Shown one piece after another: positions 1-13,219 of a stretch of 64,000 nt of DNA (position 1 is its first letter; each line of letters opens with the position of its first letter). Position numbers and translations under genes: made by a program. The notes under the pieces are model-generated. The model was not told where the DNA came from, made no database searches, and saw only the letters and a program-made list of their open reading frames with translations. The DNA comes from Hyaloperonospora brassicae (Eukaryota; Oomycota; Peronosporomycetes; Peronosporales; Peronosporaceae): the NCBI GenBank assembly GCA_947650285.1, contig CANTFL010001148.1, positions 62,001 to 126,000 on the forward strand, read 5' to 3'.

Positions 1-3000
1 GTCTAATATTACGTAGTTTATTTTTACTTTGCCTCACGCATTTCTCACCAGACTTTGTGCACATTGTTTCCAGAAGGTCGATTCAAATAAGTATCCGTGC
101 TTGAGATCAAATTAAGGGCCACAACATGTATATGCCATGAAACCGTACCTAAAATGTGTTATGTAATTGCGCTGGTACATCATTATGTACAGTGGAAAAT
201 CACTTCGAAAGAAAAGAGATTTTGAAAGTTCTCATTCAAGTACAAATTGCAAGCTTGATCTGATCGCTCCTGTGGTGCTTGTTCTTACGATCGCTGTGGC
301 GTGAAAATGTGAAGGGGTTCTGGTCAATAGGCGCTCACAAAGCTCAAGCAAATTTGTAAACTCGTCGCAAATCATAAAATTAATATATGTACTTAGTCAA
401 CAACAGTATATACACATCAAAAACGTTTCTTTCACTCGATAACCGATAGAAATCTCAAGCAAAGAGACATATGTATAACAATAGACCTTCGAACTGTGTT
501 ATTCATATTTGAATATCATGATTTAAAAGCAATCTCTATCCTTTATGCAAGCAACAGTGATTGACAAGATGCTTGCCAAGCGTCAATCAGCGGATATCTT
601 GATAAATCTAACGTCCCATTATACATTTCGCTTATCTGATTGTGCTTGATGACACGGGTAAATGGCAAATAGTGAACGAAGGAAAGAATTTAAATACTAC
701 AACGAATCCATCTCCGATGGTGATAAGGAAAAGAAACGCAGTCACAAATACAAGCTCGATGCGTCATATCTAATATATCATGGATCGATTGAATTCACTC
801 TTTTGGATCATTTTTCGTTAATCGTAACCATAATACACTGCAGTCAGCATGCCTAGTTTAATGCTAAGTTAATCGCTGGTACCCCAAGAGGGACATTGGT
901 ATTACTTATACAATTGTGATCCCGAATAATAGAACAGGCGATAAACTTCGCATACTTTTTTATTTGGAGGTGTAGTCGACGACAGACGGAAACTATATGG
1001 AGCATCAAGACTTAGATTCATGAAAGCATTGTTGGCGGGATCTTATCATCATGCAAATATATACATATGCGCAAATCTTCAGACCAGACATTCTCGTATA
1101 GCTTATAAATACCCTTGCATATAGTCGATTTAATAGAAGATGCATTTTCATGTTTAAAAAGACGAAGCTGACATTTACCCACATGCGCCACAAAATATAG
1201 ATTATTATATGTAATAAAGCGGCATTTCTTAATTTCTTTTGGAAATATTTGAGCGATTTACTAAAACTTTGCGCAACGACGCGTAAATGGCTTTGCATGT
1301 TTATAGAATACCTAACCAAGAAAGCTATACATTTGGCTTAATTTTTATGAGTTTAGTGCTGTAATCCATTCAGCCAAAGCTCGCCAAAGCCGACACTTTT
1401 TGAAATTGCATACAAATTTGGAATATTTTTTACGATATGCTACCATAGATATCATGCAATGGGATGACTTATATTGCATACAATATAGAATCCGCGTATC
1501 GTTTCAACTTATTCAATTGCATTAGCTGCACCAAGATAAGCATAATTCTTTAATATTTGACAATGAACTACATTGCATAATACATGAACTACAAAAATAA
1601 AGATCAATATGCCAGAAAATCTTCATCATCGTCGATATAAACCATAACGTTTTATGAACGTTGACATACCATCCCAAACCAATTATCTCAAAATGAATAA
1701 TTGAGAGTGTTAATGCCAAATATATCTACTTCGTCTCAAAAAATCCATATAGGCTACAATCATCGCTGACGCGATTTAAGCCGGATGCGCTTTTATCCGT
1801 TTCCGACGTTCAGACAGACTTCCAATGATGTGACCATAACGTCAATTGTACCATCATACAAATTTATTGTCGAGGTGACAAAGGTGTACGCACTGGACAC
1901 AATACTCGTTGATCAACCTATATATATTCATCGATATCATCACGGAAAACTCATCAACGTTTTTTCGGATTTTATCCGCTTTTGTAAAATAGGCACACGA
2001 CGCGCAAAAATGCTTAGCATAGTACAATTAAGTTCTGCGAGACTTATCGTGTTGTCGATACCAAACAAAATGACTGACTTTGTCGTTGAATCATAGAAAG
2101 TTGTCGCGATACTTCGCGATGTAAGCTACATGACAAGATACTACTTCTTTGGTCATAAGAGTAAGAGCCATGATAGGCTTCGAAGTATGATTAGTGCGTA
2201 AAAAGTTCATTTTAGCGCGGCTTGTCCATTTTTTGTATAATCTGGGCCATATATATGTGCCTATTCGCAGTCTCCGATTATTTTGGCAGAAGGCCTGCCG
2301 TCCATTACACCGAATTTACCTTCAAAGTTCACGAAGTATTTGAGAAGATAAATGTTATTTTAATTCACTTGTGTTAATGATGCATACTATTCATTGCACA
2401 AATTTGCCATTTTTTTCGAATTAAGCCTAAGCTTTTGACATTACAATTCCTTCCGTAAGCACGAATCCTTCAGTACCTGTGTTTCATGGAGGTGTCGTTG
2501 CGTTCGTTTTTTAGTCTTCAATAGCACAAGCGATACCTTTCGTTTATGAAAGTAATGCACAACGTGCAACTTGCGCCCTGATAAAAATGCTTAAACAATT
2601 GTTTCCATATTATAATTATAAGTGAGAGAGAGCCAAGTTCTAATACTAGCTATAGAAAGTGGATTTATTGTTCTCTTCACGCACACAACATTCCACGCAA
2701 ATCCTGATGTAATCCGACACATCCCTTCGTACTTTGAATGTGGCTTTAGCGTAAGTGGGGTTAGTCTTTTTATCCAGAACAATACGCTATGGCTACTGCA
2801 CATATTTTCTGTGACATCAACATCAAATTAAAAGAAAGATTATCCATCTGAGATGATGATACTCTAGTTGGTAGTCGTAGTATTCTCTTTTACGGACATA
2901 AAAATCCAGGAAAATTGATGCCGATCTTGCTGAAAATAAAATCGATGAACATGTAACAAAAGTATCGTGTCTATAACTAAATAAGCGAAATACCATGAAT

Positions 3001-3940
3001 ATGAATCCGGACAAATTAATGGGGATTGCGATCATCATATTTAATGTCTTTGAAACGAAACTACATGAAAGGAGAAGCCTACTTTCCCTGACATAAAAAA
3101 CTTAACGATGATTGGTTTTAGTCTCTTTCCAAAAAAACATGTAGGGGATCATGTGAGAAACATTATACTGTTGATATATAATCTATTGTGCTTCTTGCGA
3201 CGCCAAGGTATAGAATGTACAATTCACATAAGATGTACATCGCGCATCTCATAATAATTTGCAATGCGTTTTAATCATATTATTTTCTTTCAACGTGTAA
3301 ATATACATAAAAATGATTTTATAGGGGAAATAATCTTTGGATTTGCGAGGCCAAATATCAGTTTTGAAAACTTGTAGCTTAGAGTATTAGTTCTGGCACA
3401 AAATAAGAGATTTCGTTACAAGCTATAGAAAAGAATTGCTCATTGTGGCGCAAGCTATGATTTTTCTCATTGTCGTGTGGCAAGCGCAAATTACGTACAG
3501 ATTTAATCAGGCGGCACTTAACCAATTCATGCAGTTTTCCATATACATGCTATATATTAAATTGCATTCGACGATATCGCGTGGATTGCGAGTAGCTATA
3601 TTGCAGTAGATTAACCGTTCTGGCTTGCCCGCAAATTTTATCGACTTAGCTTTTTATTATATCCCGCTATCAAAATTTTTGCAGCGCCTGATATCTTACT
3701 GTAGAGCCATTGTTAAAAATCACACGTAGTATAAGAGCGTCAGCGTTTAAATACTTCGATAGGATCCATCCCAGGTAGTAATTTGGGACCCTTACCCATA
3801 CTTGAAGGCTGACGTGTCTGCCATGGCCGACAAGAATGGCGTGACCATCGGATGACTCATATAAGGCGTCAACTATTGGCATATCTTTGTGGTCGTTTGG
3901 GCTTCAAAAAGAAGCCATCCCATCGATATTGGAGCCCATA
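1..3940. other. AT-rich gene-free sequence
   Basis: Frames are short and stop-rich in all six readings, and no recognisable domain, RNA gene or tandem array was seen. The base composition is clearly AT-rich compared with the right end of the window. It is probably old decayed repeat sequence, but I cannot assign any of it to a family. Confidence 0.6.
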
Positions 3941-3949
3941 ATGTTGTTG

Positions 3950-4860
3950 AACGTAGTTTGCAAAATCTCTGATGTGATCCCGCCTCTCCACCGGTGCCCA
4001 GATGACCGACTATCGGAAATGGGTACTCCGATTCCGTGATTGATTTCTCCCTGACCTTGTGTACCCATCGGTAGGGCGATTTGCACTCTTCTCGGTGGAC
4101 TCGTGTCGATGGCTAGCTTGACCGTGACTGGGGTTGGTGTGATCACGTGGAATTTGTCACGCGATTACTTGTAATATTGTAAGGTTCTACATATGAGATA
4201 CCGTGATCTCGTTGAGATCGCCCTTTCCAAATGTAGATCTTAATCTGCTTGACCTACTGACCATTTGAGCCGTCTCACGATCTTGATCCCCCTTGCGTTC
4301 TTGCTGTGTCCTATCGCAGTTGGCTTGTTGTTTGTGAGAGTCCTTGTATGCACCTGGCCAAACAACTAGGTGCGAAACTTAGGTAGACGGAGCGTGGTTC
4401 TTGATCGTCGGGAGGCCAAAGATAATGCCCGGAAGAATCAACGCGTGTCTTTTGACGTAAATTGAACTCTGTTTAAAGTTAGCCAGCCATTCCGCTATAC
4501 CTACGATATAGTCAATCTATACAGGAGGTACTTGCCACGCGTCGCCAGTTAAGCCTATCGATATAGAAAGTATTTGCCACGTGTCGCCCATCAAGCACCC
4601 CTATCTCTTGCACACCGATGTTCCCTTATTTCATCCCCTACCCCTGACTTGGATCTGGATTCTGTATCCCACTCCAGACCCGGATCCACCTTGGCTAGGA
4701 TATCGATCCCAGATCCATCGATCGTGGTCCATTATCCTCTCTTGATCCGGGTCCTGGATCTACTTCCAACTGGATCACCTTTAAAATCGGATTTCATCTC
4801 AGACCAGATCCTGTAAGGAGTCAGGTCTGGCAGTTGTGATCCACCCATCCGATTCGTACT
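3950..4860 (-). repeat. Degenerate solo LTR of the Gypsy-3 family
   Basis: This stretch follows the LTR of Gypsy-3 (45,739-46,678 and 57,194-58,125) over most of its length. The shared blocks, in order, are a GATCCCG...CTCTCCAC block, a block around ACTCCGATTCCGTG, CCTTGTGTACCC, GTGGACTCGTG, the GAGCCGTCTC block, TGTCCTATCGCAGTTG, TGGCCAAACAA and a GGCCAAAGAT block. No pol sequence lies beside it, so it looks like a solo LTR. Many substitutions make it the most decayed of the four copies. The strand follows the coding strand of Gypsy-3. The ends are approximate. Confidence 0.75.
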
Positions 4861-6560
4861 TATTCGTAATCTTTTGGCAACCCTACTTCAGCTTTTATTA
4901 ATTCTAGGGTTCGCTTCTCCACAATTATTTGGTATGACATTAAGTACGAATGATTAATAGCAGCTTGGTAAGAGACAACAAAACCTTAAAAAAATATTCT
5001 ATAAATTGAAAGAAGGGACATAGCTCAGAATCTGTTGACAACGATGTGTCTTTTACAGTGCGCCAGTTGCTTATAAATTATCGATCTATCCTACTTTTTC
5101 AGCATTGTATCCCACATCATCGATTTCTGCTTGAATTATTCACGCTTATAAACATAAATAGCACATTAGTGTGTAACATAAACAGCAAATTATTGTGTGT
5201 GCTTTCGTGTATCACACCAATCTCTGAAATCTAGATCGATCGAAATCTCATGCTTCGTACAACATTTGCTCGCATAAACGTGAGATGAACCGGGTGCTTC
5301 CTTTAGTACTGTATAGAATAAGGTAATCTGCATTGCAATTGTTTACCCATGTGAAACAGAACTTAACGTAATAAAAAAATGAAGAAAAGAAGCTAACGAA
5401 CACTTAGTCTAGGTTATAAAGACAAGGACAACGAAATTCATCTTCGTCTATTTACATGTCAATGTGTGCAAGATGTCCAAAATTATCCGATTTAGGAGAT
5501 AAGTGCTGGATAAAGCAGCTTTTCTTGTCTGACTCCCGCGCAAGGCCAAATACTTGTGGCTGTAAGACGAAAAGCACAAGACAAGCAATGTGTCGAATAT
5601 CGCCATGACTACTGAGAAATGCCGCAGGGACCGCTGAAATATGTTTGAGAATTAAGATAACATTTTACCAATGAAGTTCGAGGTCCCAGTATATCGCTGC
5701 ACTCATCGTTTGAGTAGATAGGTCGCCTTAAACTCCGCCGCGTGTCGCTCAAACTACATGTGCACATTTCGAATAAAGCCGACCAAAAATGATATGCGTC
5801 AAACTTTCACTTAGACAAGCTTGTAAACACCTTAAAAATGGTCTTGTAGCCGATGAAGTAGTCGATTATATATCAGATTAGCTTGTTGATTTGCAAAGAA
5901 TGGCAGATATTTCGATACAATCATGGACATCGCACTCTCGCTATTCCATTTTTGGATTTTTGTCGTCAGAACGCTTGGGCAGTTGTACAACATCAAACAA
6001 TGTTAGCGGAGGTCTTTGATCACCCCATGCGTTGCAATAATTGTCGTAAACTCATCCAGTATACAATATAGGGTGCGCTTATTCGTTTAAAAGTGATATC
6101 ACGTCCACACTTGATATTCAGTACGTCCATTTGAGTGATTCCACAAGTTTGATGATCTTAAATGGGCTGCAACAGATTGCCAAACATTTGTCTCAGTCAA
6201 CACAACAAATTGCACTATCCAATCCTGTAAAGAAGGTCCATCTAGTTATTTATGTAAATACACTGTGGTATAGAAGTTAGTCGGACATGTGGTAATACCG
6301 CTTTAACGTAACAACACAACAATCTCCGAGCTATTCGGCGCTGTTGGGCTTGTACTTCGGGTTCATACCCTTTGCGGCTCTCCCCATTCAAGTTCAGTTG
6401 TGTCTATTGCCTAGCTGAACACATCCGACTTTTATACTCCTTTCCATAAGACTCCCAGACCTCAGCTTCTTGTGTTCCTCCAATCCTGTGACCTCGTACC
6501 AATAGGCATACGTCGGTTTTTTTTTACCTTTTACAGGCCACCGGGGGCGGTATACGTCCG
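4861..6560. other. Gene-free AT-rich spacer
   Basis: No frame exceeds about 62 codons and no domain or repeat family is recognised. Confidence 0.5.
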
Positions 6561-6599
6561 ACTAATAGAATTATGGTGTCCTTGGTTAAAGGCCCATCG

Positions 6600-6820
6600 G
6601 GTCGTCTCTCGACGAGTCATTAGACTGTGCCGCCTTGTGGGTCACTGGCTCGCTATTCGAAAGTCTTAACGTGGTACTGTTTATTGGTTAACCGGCTCGC
6701 CGTGAGACGAGACTGTAAACTGTGCTGTCTTTTGGGTTACTGGCTCACCGTTCGCTATTCTTAAATTGAGCCGTAAACATGGCCATTCGCTCACCGTGCG
6801 ATGAGACTGATCTTTTGCTG
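6600..6820. repeat. Degenerate ~93-bp tandem repeat
   Basis: Two imperfect copies and part of a third can be lined up at about 93-96 bp spacing. The anchor words are GACGAGTCATTAGACTGTGC at 6,611, GACGAGACTGTAAACTGTGC at 6,702 and a GATGAGACTG word near 6,800. Each of the first two is followed by a GGGT(C/T)ACTGGCTC block. It has no coding potential and its origin is unknown. Confidence 0.5.
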
Positions 6821-7084
6821 GACGCGAGCAATGCCCACTCCGGGACGAATTAACCCTTGGCGCTTCCAACTGAGACCTCTACAATCTATGCTCCTCGAGG
6901 CTCGTCAGCAGGTATTATACAGCTTACGCAGAGACTCACATCAAAGTGTACACGTTGTATTGGACTTAAACATTCTGCTCAGTATAGATTATATCCTCTT
7001 CTCTTCCTGACTTCATAACGACTCTTTCGGGGTTCTCCTTAATACCCCTCGTCGTCCTTTATTTATACTTAGTAAGACGGACTG

Positions 7085-7315
7085 GTCATCATCTTTCTTT
7101 ATCGTCGAGTCTAAGCTCGTCGAGACTTTCTTCATCTAGTCTTCCCTCGTCAAGTCTTAACTCGTCGAGCCTTCTCTCGTCGATTCTTGGCTCTTCGAGA
7201 TCCTCGTCGAGTTGTTCCTCGTCAAGTCTTAGATCGTCGAGTCTTCTCTCGTCTAGTCTTCCTCGTCGAGTTTTGATTCACCGACTTCGATTAGCTCCGC
7301 CTTCTCTCGTCGGAT
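7085..7315. repeat. Imperfect CTCGTCGAGTCTT minisatellite
   Basis: About 230 bp are built from variants of a 12-20-bp word made of (C)TCGTCGAGTCTT and TCTCGTC. The copies vary in length, as in a decaying minisatellite. No protein is encoded. Confidence 0.7.
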
Positions 7316-7319
7316 TCTC

Positions 7320-10300
7320 CACTCCTGTAATCAGGCTGAACGCAGGGGATACCACGGTCGTAAAATTCTCTGCACAACAATACGCTTGACAGTAGCAGCG
7401 ATCTACAGATGATAGCTTTGTTCACCGAATCGTGCACATTCCAATCAAATTGATGAAGGATTGGGAGTGCAAAAACATCATGCTTTATGTAGTTTGTCTC
7501 GCCATCAATTTAATTCCAACTCTGTAAATATTATTTCCACGTCAAATCGCTGTTCGAAACGAATGCAGTTTATTAACGCCTTAAAAAAGATATTTTACGG
7601 ATGCCTCCGGTGAATAGAGGTTCATACGCGTTATAACAATCAAAGACTGGGTGAAGGGCACATACTGATGATCGTATCGCAGGGGCAGCGAGTTTCGTAA
7701 AGCGAGCTGCGGCTTGAATAATTCCGTTCCGATCAAAATATGGGGTAAGAGAAATAGAGATTAGTAGCTTATCGTTATAGGTATAAGTAAAGGTGAAGTG
7801 GGGATCCTCTATGCGATCTGAATAGTAAATAATTATACATCTAAGGGTTTTGCGGTGTCCACGAATGTCTATAATTCAAAGACAAGTCATGTTGTATTCG
7901 GAGCGCAAATAATTGGCTTACTAGTTATGTCCTAATTCCATGGTTTTTTGTGCAATAACAGTGATCCCACATGTTAGTGATTATCCTGGGAAGATATTCT
8001 GAGGCATCCAGAGGGCTGGGAAAAGTGTGATGGGATGGTATTACTCATTCGCGGCCCTCCCGCCGTTTAAAAGCTCCGTCTAAAATGCGAGAGTGATAGT
8101 CAATTAACCTCGCTATAAAAAAACTAAACTTGCTCAGACGCTGTCGATACTAAAGCTGTCGTGATGATGCGATCGTTTACCTTTCAAAAGGCGTCGAAAA
8201 CGTAAACGGAATGCTGTAGTTATGGGATACCGCAGGCACCAAAGCAGACACACGGTTGGCTTCTTGATAATTATAGTTTTTTATGCATATTATCTTTTTC
8301 AGGCTCTTGGGTAAGCCAAAAGAGCGCATTCTTTTTTCGCTGTATTATGTATTCCACTTCGAAGGATGCTGGTCCGACTTCTCCTGCGTGCTTTGACATC
8401 ACTAGATCGGGATCAGTCTGTTGCAAATGGTCTAGATCGCGGTGGCATGAGAATCCAACAATTATATATTTCGCATGGGGTACCTCCTTCTACGCCCCAA
8501 TCTGGAACGTCATATTCAGCCGTTGCGAACCAAAAAGTTAGCCATCGATCCTTTAAAAATTGAGAACCCGGTGTTGCACTTTAGTCATAGCTTTCGATCT
8601 AATTTATTGTCGCCACTGTATATGGCGAATACGAAGATAAGTTTTGGGCTAAGCAACTACTCTGTGCCCGCTTCACAACCAAGACACACCATTTCTTTGC
8701 TACGTGAAGGGCCGTGATACTTCGAAATTGTCGCAGCTGTACTGTAATGTCCAAGACAATAAACTTTTTTTAGTCGAATCCACGTAAAGATCTGAACAGC
8801 CCCCCAAATATATCGACTATTTGAAGCACTGGGTCGATTTAATCCACTCGCTCGAGGTAAGTGTGGAGGCGTTAGGAAACCGAAAATATGTGCCTTTCCT
8901 CTGAGCATTATGGCACTAGTAACTTTTGTCGATCCTAGTTCTTCTTTATAACTAGTGATAGTAATTCTATAACAAAAAGAAAATGGAATAGCACTCGGGG
9001 ACACCCTTGACGAATCCCAGACAGCACAAAAAAGAGGGTCTATTTGTTCACTATTTACCCAAAATCTTGATTTTGGCCTGGAATGACACGCCAAATGAGT
9101 TAAATGATTTTTTGTCGAGTGATAGCTTCAAAGGGCTGCAGACAAAAGCCTTCGGTGCACTTGACTGTATAGCACGACTTTGGAGGTCGAAGAGAAAAAT
9201 CACCCGGTAGAGATGGCTGTCAAAAGCTCAGTTTCTCCCAAAATGCTACCAGTTGAGCCGCCATTATCATGACCAGCTTGTGCATTTGGCTACCACTAAA
9301 AAAATTGCGGTAAGTCACCAAATATAGTCGGTAGGATCTACGGCAGTCGAGTAGCCAAACGATTAGCATTTTTGTAACTTGAATGAATCTTATAGATAGG
9401 CCGAAAGTCTAATTCGTCTGAGAAATCCCCCTTTATGCCCATTAAAACCATTAATGCCTCTAAACTTGCAGATGGCATGTTTGCAACTTGTATAATTTGG
9501 TTGATGACCGTCACCAAAGCTGGTACCGTCAAAGATGCTGTATCATCGTAGGTTTCGTTATTAGTCCCATCGGGCCTGCAGTTTGTGACTGTTGAGGTAA
9601 TCTATAGCATGACGAAACCACGCTTCCTTAAATTAAATCTTGATTCTTGTTGTGGAAGAAGATAAGCAACCATTCTTTTGAAGTCAACACAAAATCATAA
9701 AGTGCCTTCAAAAGTGTCGCTAAACTTTTGGTACGATGCACTGTGCCGAGAATAAGCGACCGTCCCGGGGCAAACTTGTTGCAATGCTTATATTTTATAA
9801 AGACGAAGCCTCATACTTATTGTCGATTGCTATAAGTATTAAATCGCGTTCTTAGTTCACCGCATGCTTGTAGGACCAGAAACCCTTGCATTCTCCCATC
9901 GAGATTCTCTTTAGTCAAACCAGGTACGCCCAACTTTGCTCCTCCATAGTTGCCTGGATCCAAAGTTGTCTTGTGATTGATATTGGCAGTTCTCGCTGCT
10001 GAATCTGTATTTTGTGTCTATATTGGCGTCTTCGTGCCCACTTGTAATATGAATTTAACTAGCTTTTGCCAATTCAGACAGTAGCGTCCCATTGACATAT
10101 AGAGACTGTCCAGACGACCTCTGAGTATGTCATCGCGTCGAGAATATCGTGAATCATACGGTCCGTTTTACCAGTCTAATCGAAATACTGCACCGGGCTG
10201 CTGTGAGTAGGCATCACCTTTTTTCGCACTCGTGTTTGCAGTTCCACAGGTTGGTTATTACTATATCGAGTCGGTAGGTACACTTCCGTTAAAACCACTA

Positions 10301-10440
10301 CAGCAGCCAACATACGATAAGTTAAAAAAAATGTCTATCCGGCTGGCCTTAACGCCTTCCCTAATTGTGAAATGCTCGACTGGATTGACAAAATCCTCTT
10401 CGTCTGCATATGTCAATGTAAACTAGCTCCAGACCATCCG
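7320..10440. other. Gene-free region with unassigned short frames
   Basis: The longest frame is 145 codons (8,657-9,094, minus) and matches no family I recognise. Three short overlapping plus-strand frames at 8,347-8,717 also lack any motif. No LTR, terminal repeat or transposase domain was identified. Confidence 0.45.
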
Positions 10441-10449
10441 ATTTATTCA

Positions 10450-13215
10450 GCGATTGCTTCTGATTTGGGGCTCCGAGGTCTGGGGCCCCTACCTGGACAG
10501 GAATTCTCCCAGGTTTTTGACCCCCGGGGGGACCGAGGGGTGAGGTAAGGAGGTACGTCTACACCCAGGAAGGTCCCTGGGGGTTACATATGAAGTGGTG
10601 GATACATAACGGTATATATTGCATAGCATTTCCTATAGATATATTACTTTCTCTACATAACAACCCTCGGCGACTTCTTGTACCAGTCCTGCATACACAT
10701 CAGCATCTCAATAATTTTCCTGTTCAGAGATACCGTTTCATCCCTGCGAATATAACCACTCATTAAAAAAGCACGCTCGGAAGCGACACTGGTAGCAAGA
10801 ATTGCCATACGGAGAGTCGACATCTTGCCCCAAACAGAAAAACACACCTGTCGACGGCTCCGATATATCAAAGGATCCACATCCGTATCGGCCAGGTATT
10901 CACCCAAAATACTTTACAATTTCCCCGTCCACATTTAGACCTACCTCTTTATATAAATGAATCTTTAAAATCGTCGACCGCTTTACCTGCTTCTTCAGTG
11001 GCCATGGGAACGGCTGCATGGGTACTGTAGCGGCTTGCAGCAATATGAAAGCTCTTAAGAATCATGCGATTATGGATGCCATTTTGAGCAAAATGTCATT
11101 CATTCTTGCTGAAGAAAAATCTTGACGCGGGTACCGAGAATGACGGGGTGCAGGTAAAAGGTTTCTTGAGACGCGTCTTGAGAAAATTTATAATCTTATG
11201 AATAATTTCTCTAGATTGCTGTAGAAGGTGCTCTAATTCGTAGGTCTGTTTCAGCTGCAATATTCACATATGCTTTAACATGAAGATCGATATCTCAGAT
11301 TATCTACGTTAGAATCATAGCTTCGCACTTTTTACATTAAACAATAAGGGCAAAAAAGATCGAAATAGCTTTCTTAATCGTGGCGAAACGTGAACCCGCA
11401 ATACTTTCCGTGGCTGTGATAAGAGATTGAAAAAACTTCATGGTCTGACCAGGCTTTTTCCATTCCTCTTTTAAAAGGACCAATTTCTAATAATCGACAT
11501 CGCTGATGCTGACTCCAGTCACGGTTAGGCTGTCGATCCAAAAAGAGAAACAGTATTAATAATGAGTCAAAGAAATAATTCACAAGTACATACCGTAAGT
11601 GCAAAAAGCGTGAGCACATCTGGTAAGTCGAATTCATCCGCGTTTTGACATCGAGAATCAAGCAGTTCACAGTAGAACCTTGTTGATGGTACTCCATAGC
11701 TTGGGCAAAAAGTTAGCGACGTTGATCAGAAGATCGTACATAGACTGACACGCCATGTACAAGCTTTAGGACCGTAGCTAAGTTGATATCGAAACATTAG
11801 GTTTGGTGGTGATGTTGTGCACCGGCATGACACATGTGGCGGTGGAGTCATCGTGTTCATTGTTGAGGTATTCTTTCCTCGAAGGGCCGTGATTCCTTCC
11901 ATTTCAGCCAAATGAATCACGTGAGCCATACAATTTAAGAGCTATTCCTTATGGTTGAGATCCACATGTTCGATGCGTGAAAGAGCTCGATCCATAGCGA
12001 AGTTTGTGCTGGTGCTGTCGGAAGTAATGGCAGAGAGGGATCTAACTATGCCATAGTCGTAAAGAATGTTGTAATGCAGTTCTGCAAAATTATAAGCAGA
12101 ATGTTCACCTGCAAAATATTAATTGTTAGAGTTAAAAAGAAGATCTGGTTGTCAAATCTTACAGTACCCATGCAATTAGGAAAATGCATTTAATCGTCAC
12201 AGCAGGAACCCCCAGCAATAGTTCTTTCATTTTCCAATCGGTGTTAAGTTAATGAGCAGTGGGCGCCAGCAAGGATTTCACATTGGGTGAGGCCGAAGCA
12301 TCGAAAGTAAAAGCGATTTATTCGACCTTGGAAGGACTGATATTGATGGATTCTCGGTGCTATGCATACTTTCGGAAAATATGGTTCTGGATGGCGTCGA
12401 CCTTGAACATCAAGTAAGGTATTTTCTCGCTACAGGCTCTTGAAATATTGATAATAGATCTTCTTTTGATGATGTAGAACGGCAGGTTGGCGTCAGCAAT
12501 GAAGAATTCGATGTGAGTTTTGAGGTCCTGTTCGGTCAACACATTCTACAGCATATACTGTAGTAGTCTTTTGCAAATGCAGGTTACATGTGTCTCACAA
12601 GGTCACCTTCTCGTAAGTTCCCTTTTGGAAATACTTCTGAATATATGTATTGTTCTCGCCCTTCTTCTTTGGATAGCTGAGATTGTGTAAATTCGTCAGG
12701 TGCTCATTCATGTTCTTAATGCTGCCAGACTCGTCAAGGTTAAAGGAGAGACCTCATGCACGGCCCGTCCTTCGGTTCGTGACGACTTGGCAAAAGAATT
12801 TATTGGCGTCGGTATCAGCCCTAAAATGAGCCCAAATTCAGTACGTTTGACACTTTGGGTGGTGGTAGGCGCAAGAGATTCGTTGGGTACTTCGGCACTG
12901 GTTTGAGATGTGATGAATGGCAACGGGTGGAGGCAAATGGGTAAAACGTGAGCAGAGAGAGGGTTTAGTCGTTTTAAGTCAGTGTTTTAATTGATTGACT
13001 TCGTCACGATGCGACAGTAATACTAGAGACACTTGCACACTCGATTCGTATGATTTGCGTAGCATTACTTTTCGACGATTACACAAGAAAGACAGAGCAC
13101 GTATTGCAAATGCACCCCGAAAACCCCTATGAGGCCCGGAGGGCGGGCGGATATCTATTTGGGGGGTGGGGTCTGGGGGTGCCCTCAACCCCCAAAAAAA
13201 ACCAGGTAGGAGCCT
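10450..13215 (-). mobile_element. Decayed hAT DNA transposon
   Basis: The element is defined by hAT transposase fragments in consistent minus-strand order (BED-like finger, core pieces, C-terminal dimerisation region). At each side lies an unusual G/C-homopolymer-rich tract: 10,450-10,560 with runs of C and G, and 13,110-13,215 with G and A runs. The two tracts share a CTACCTGG-like word in inverted orientation, so they may be the termini. I could not fix exact terminal repeats or a target duplication, so the ends are approximate. Confidence 0.6.
10653..12860 (-). pseudogene. hAT-family transposase, broken
   Basis: Read on the minus strand. A BED-type zinc-finger region comes first (about 12,840-12,600, ending in a K/H-rich N-E-H-L-T-N-L-H stretch). 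Next are core fragments: a W/F-A-(x)-DANLPF-like piece at 12,360-12,542, the A-H-V-I-H-L-A-E-M-E-G motif at 11,890-11,929, and an L-D-V-K-T-R-M-N-S-T-Y motif at about 11,600-11,650 that matches the usual hAT L-D-V-x-T-R-W-N-S-T. Last is the C-terminal dimerisation region at 10,653-10,907 (A-T-S-V-A-S-E-R-A-F then L-N-R-K-I-I-E-M-L). The pieces lie in different frames with internal stops, so no functional protein can be made. hAT transposases normally cut and paste with a DDE catalytic core and 8-bp target duplications. Confidence 0.8.
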
Positions 13216-13219
13216 TACT

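Noticed and set aside
8657..9094. 145-codon minus-strand frame
   Set aside because: No motif, and a conflicting frame on the other strand. Composition is like the surrounding non-coding DNA.
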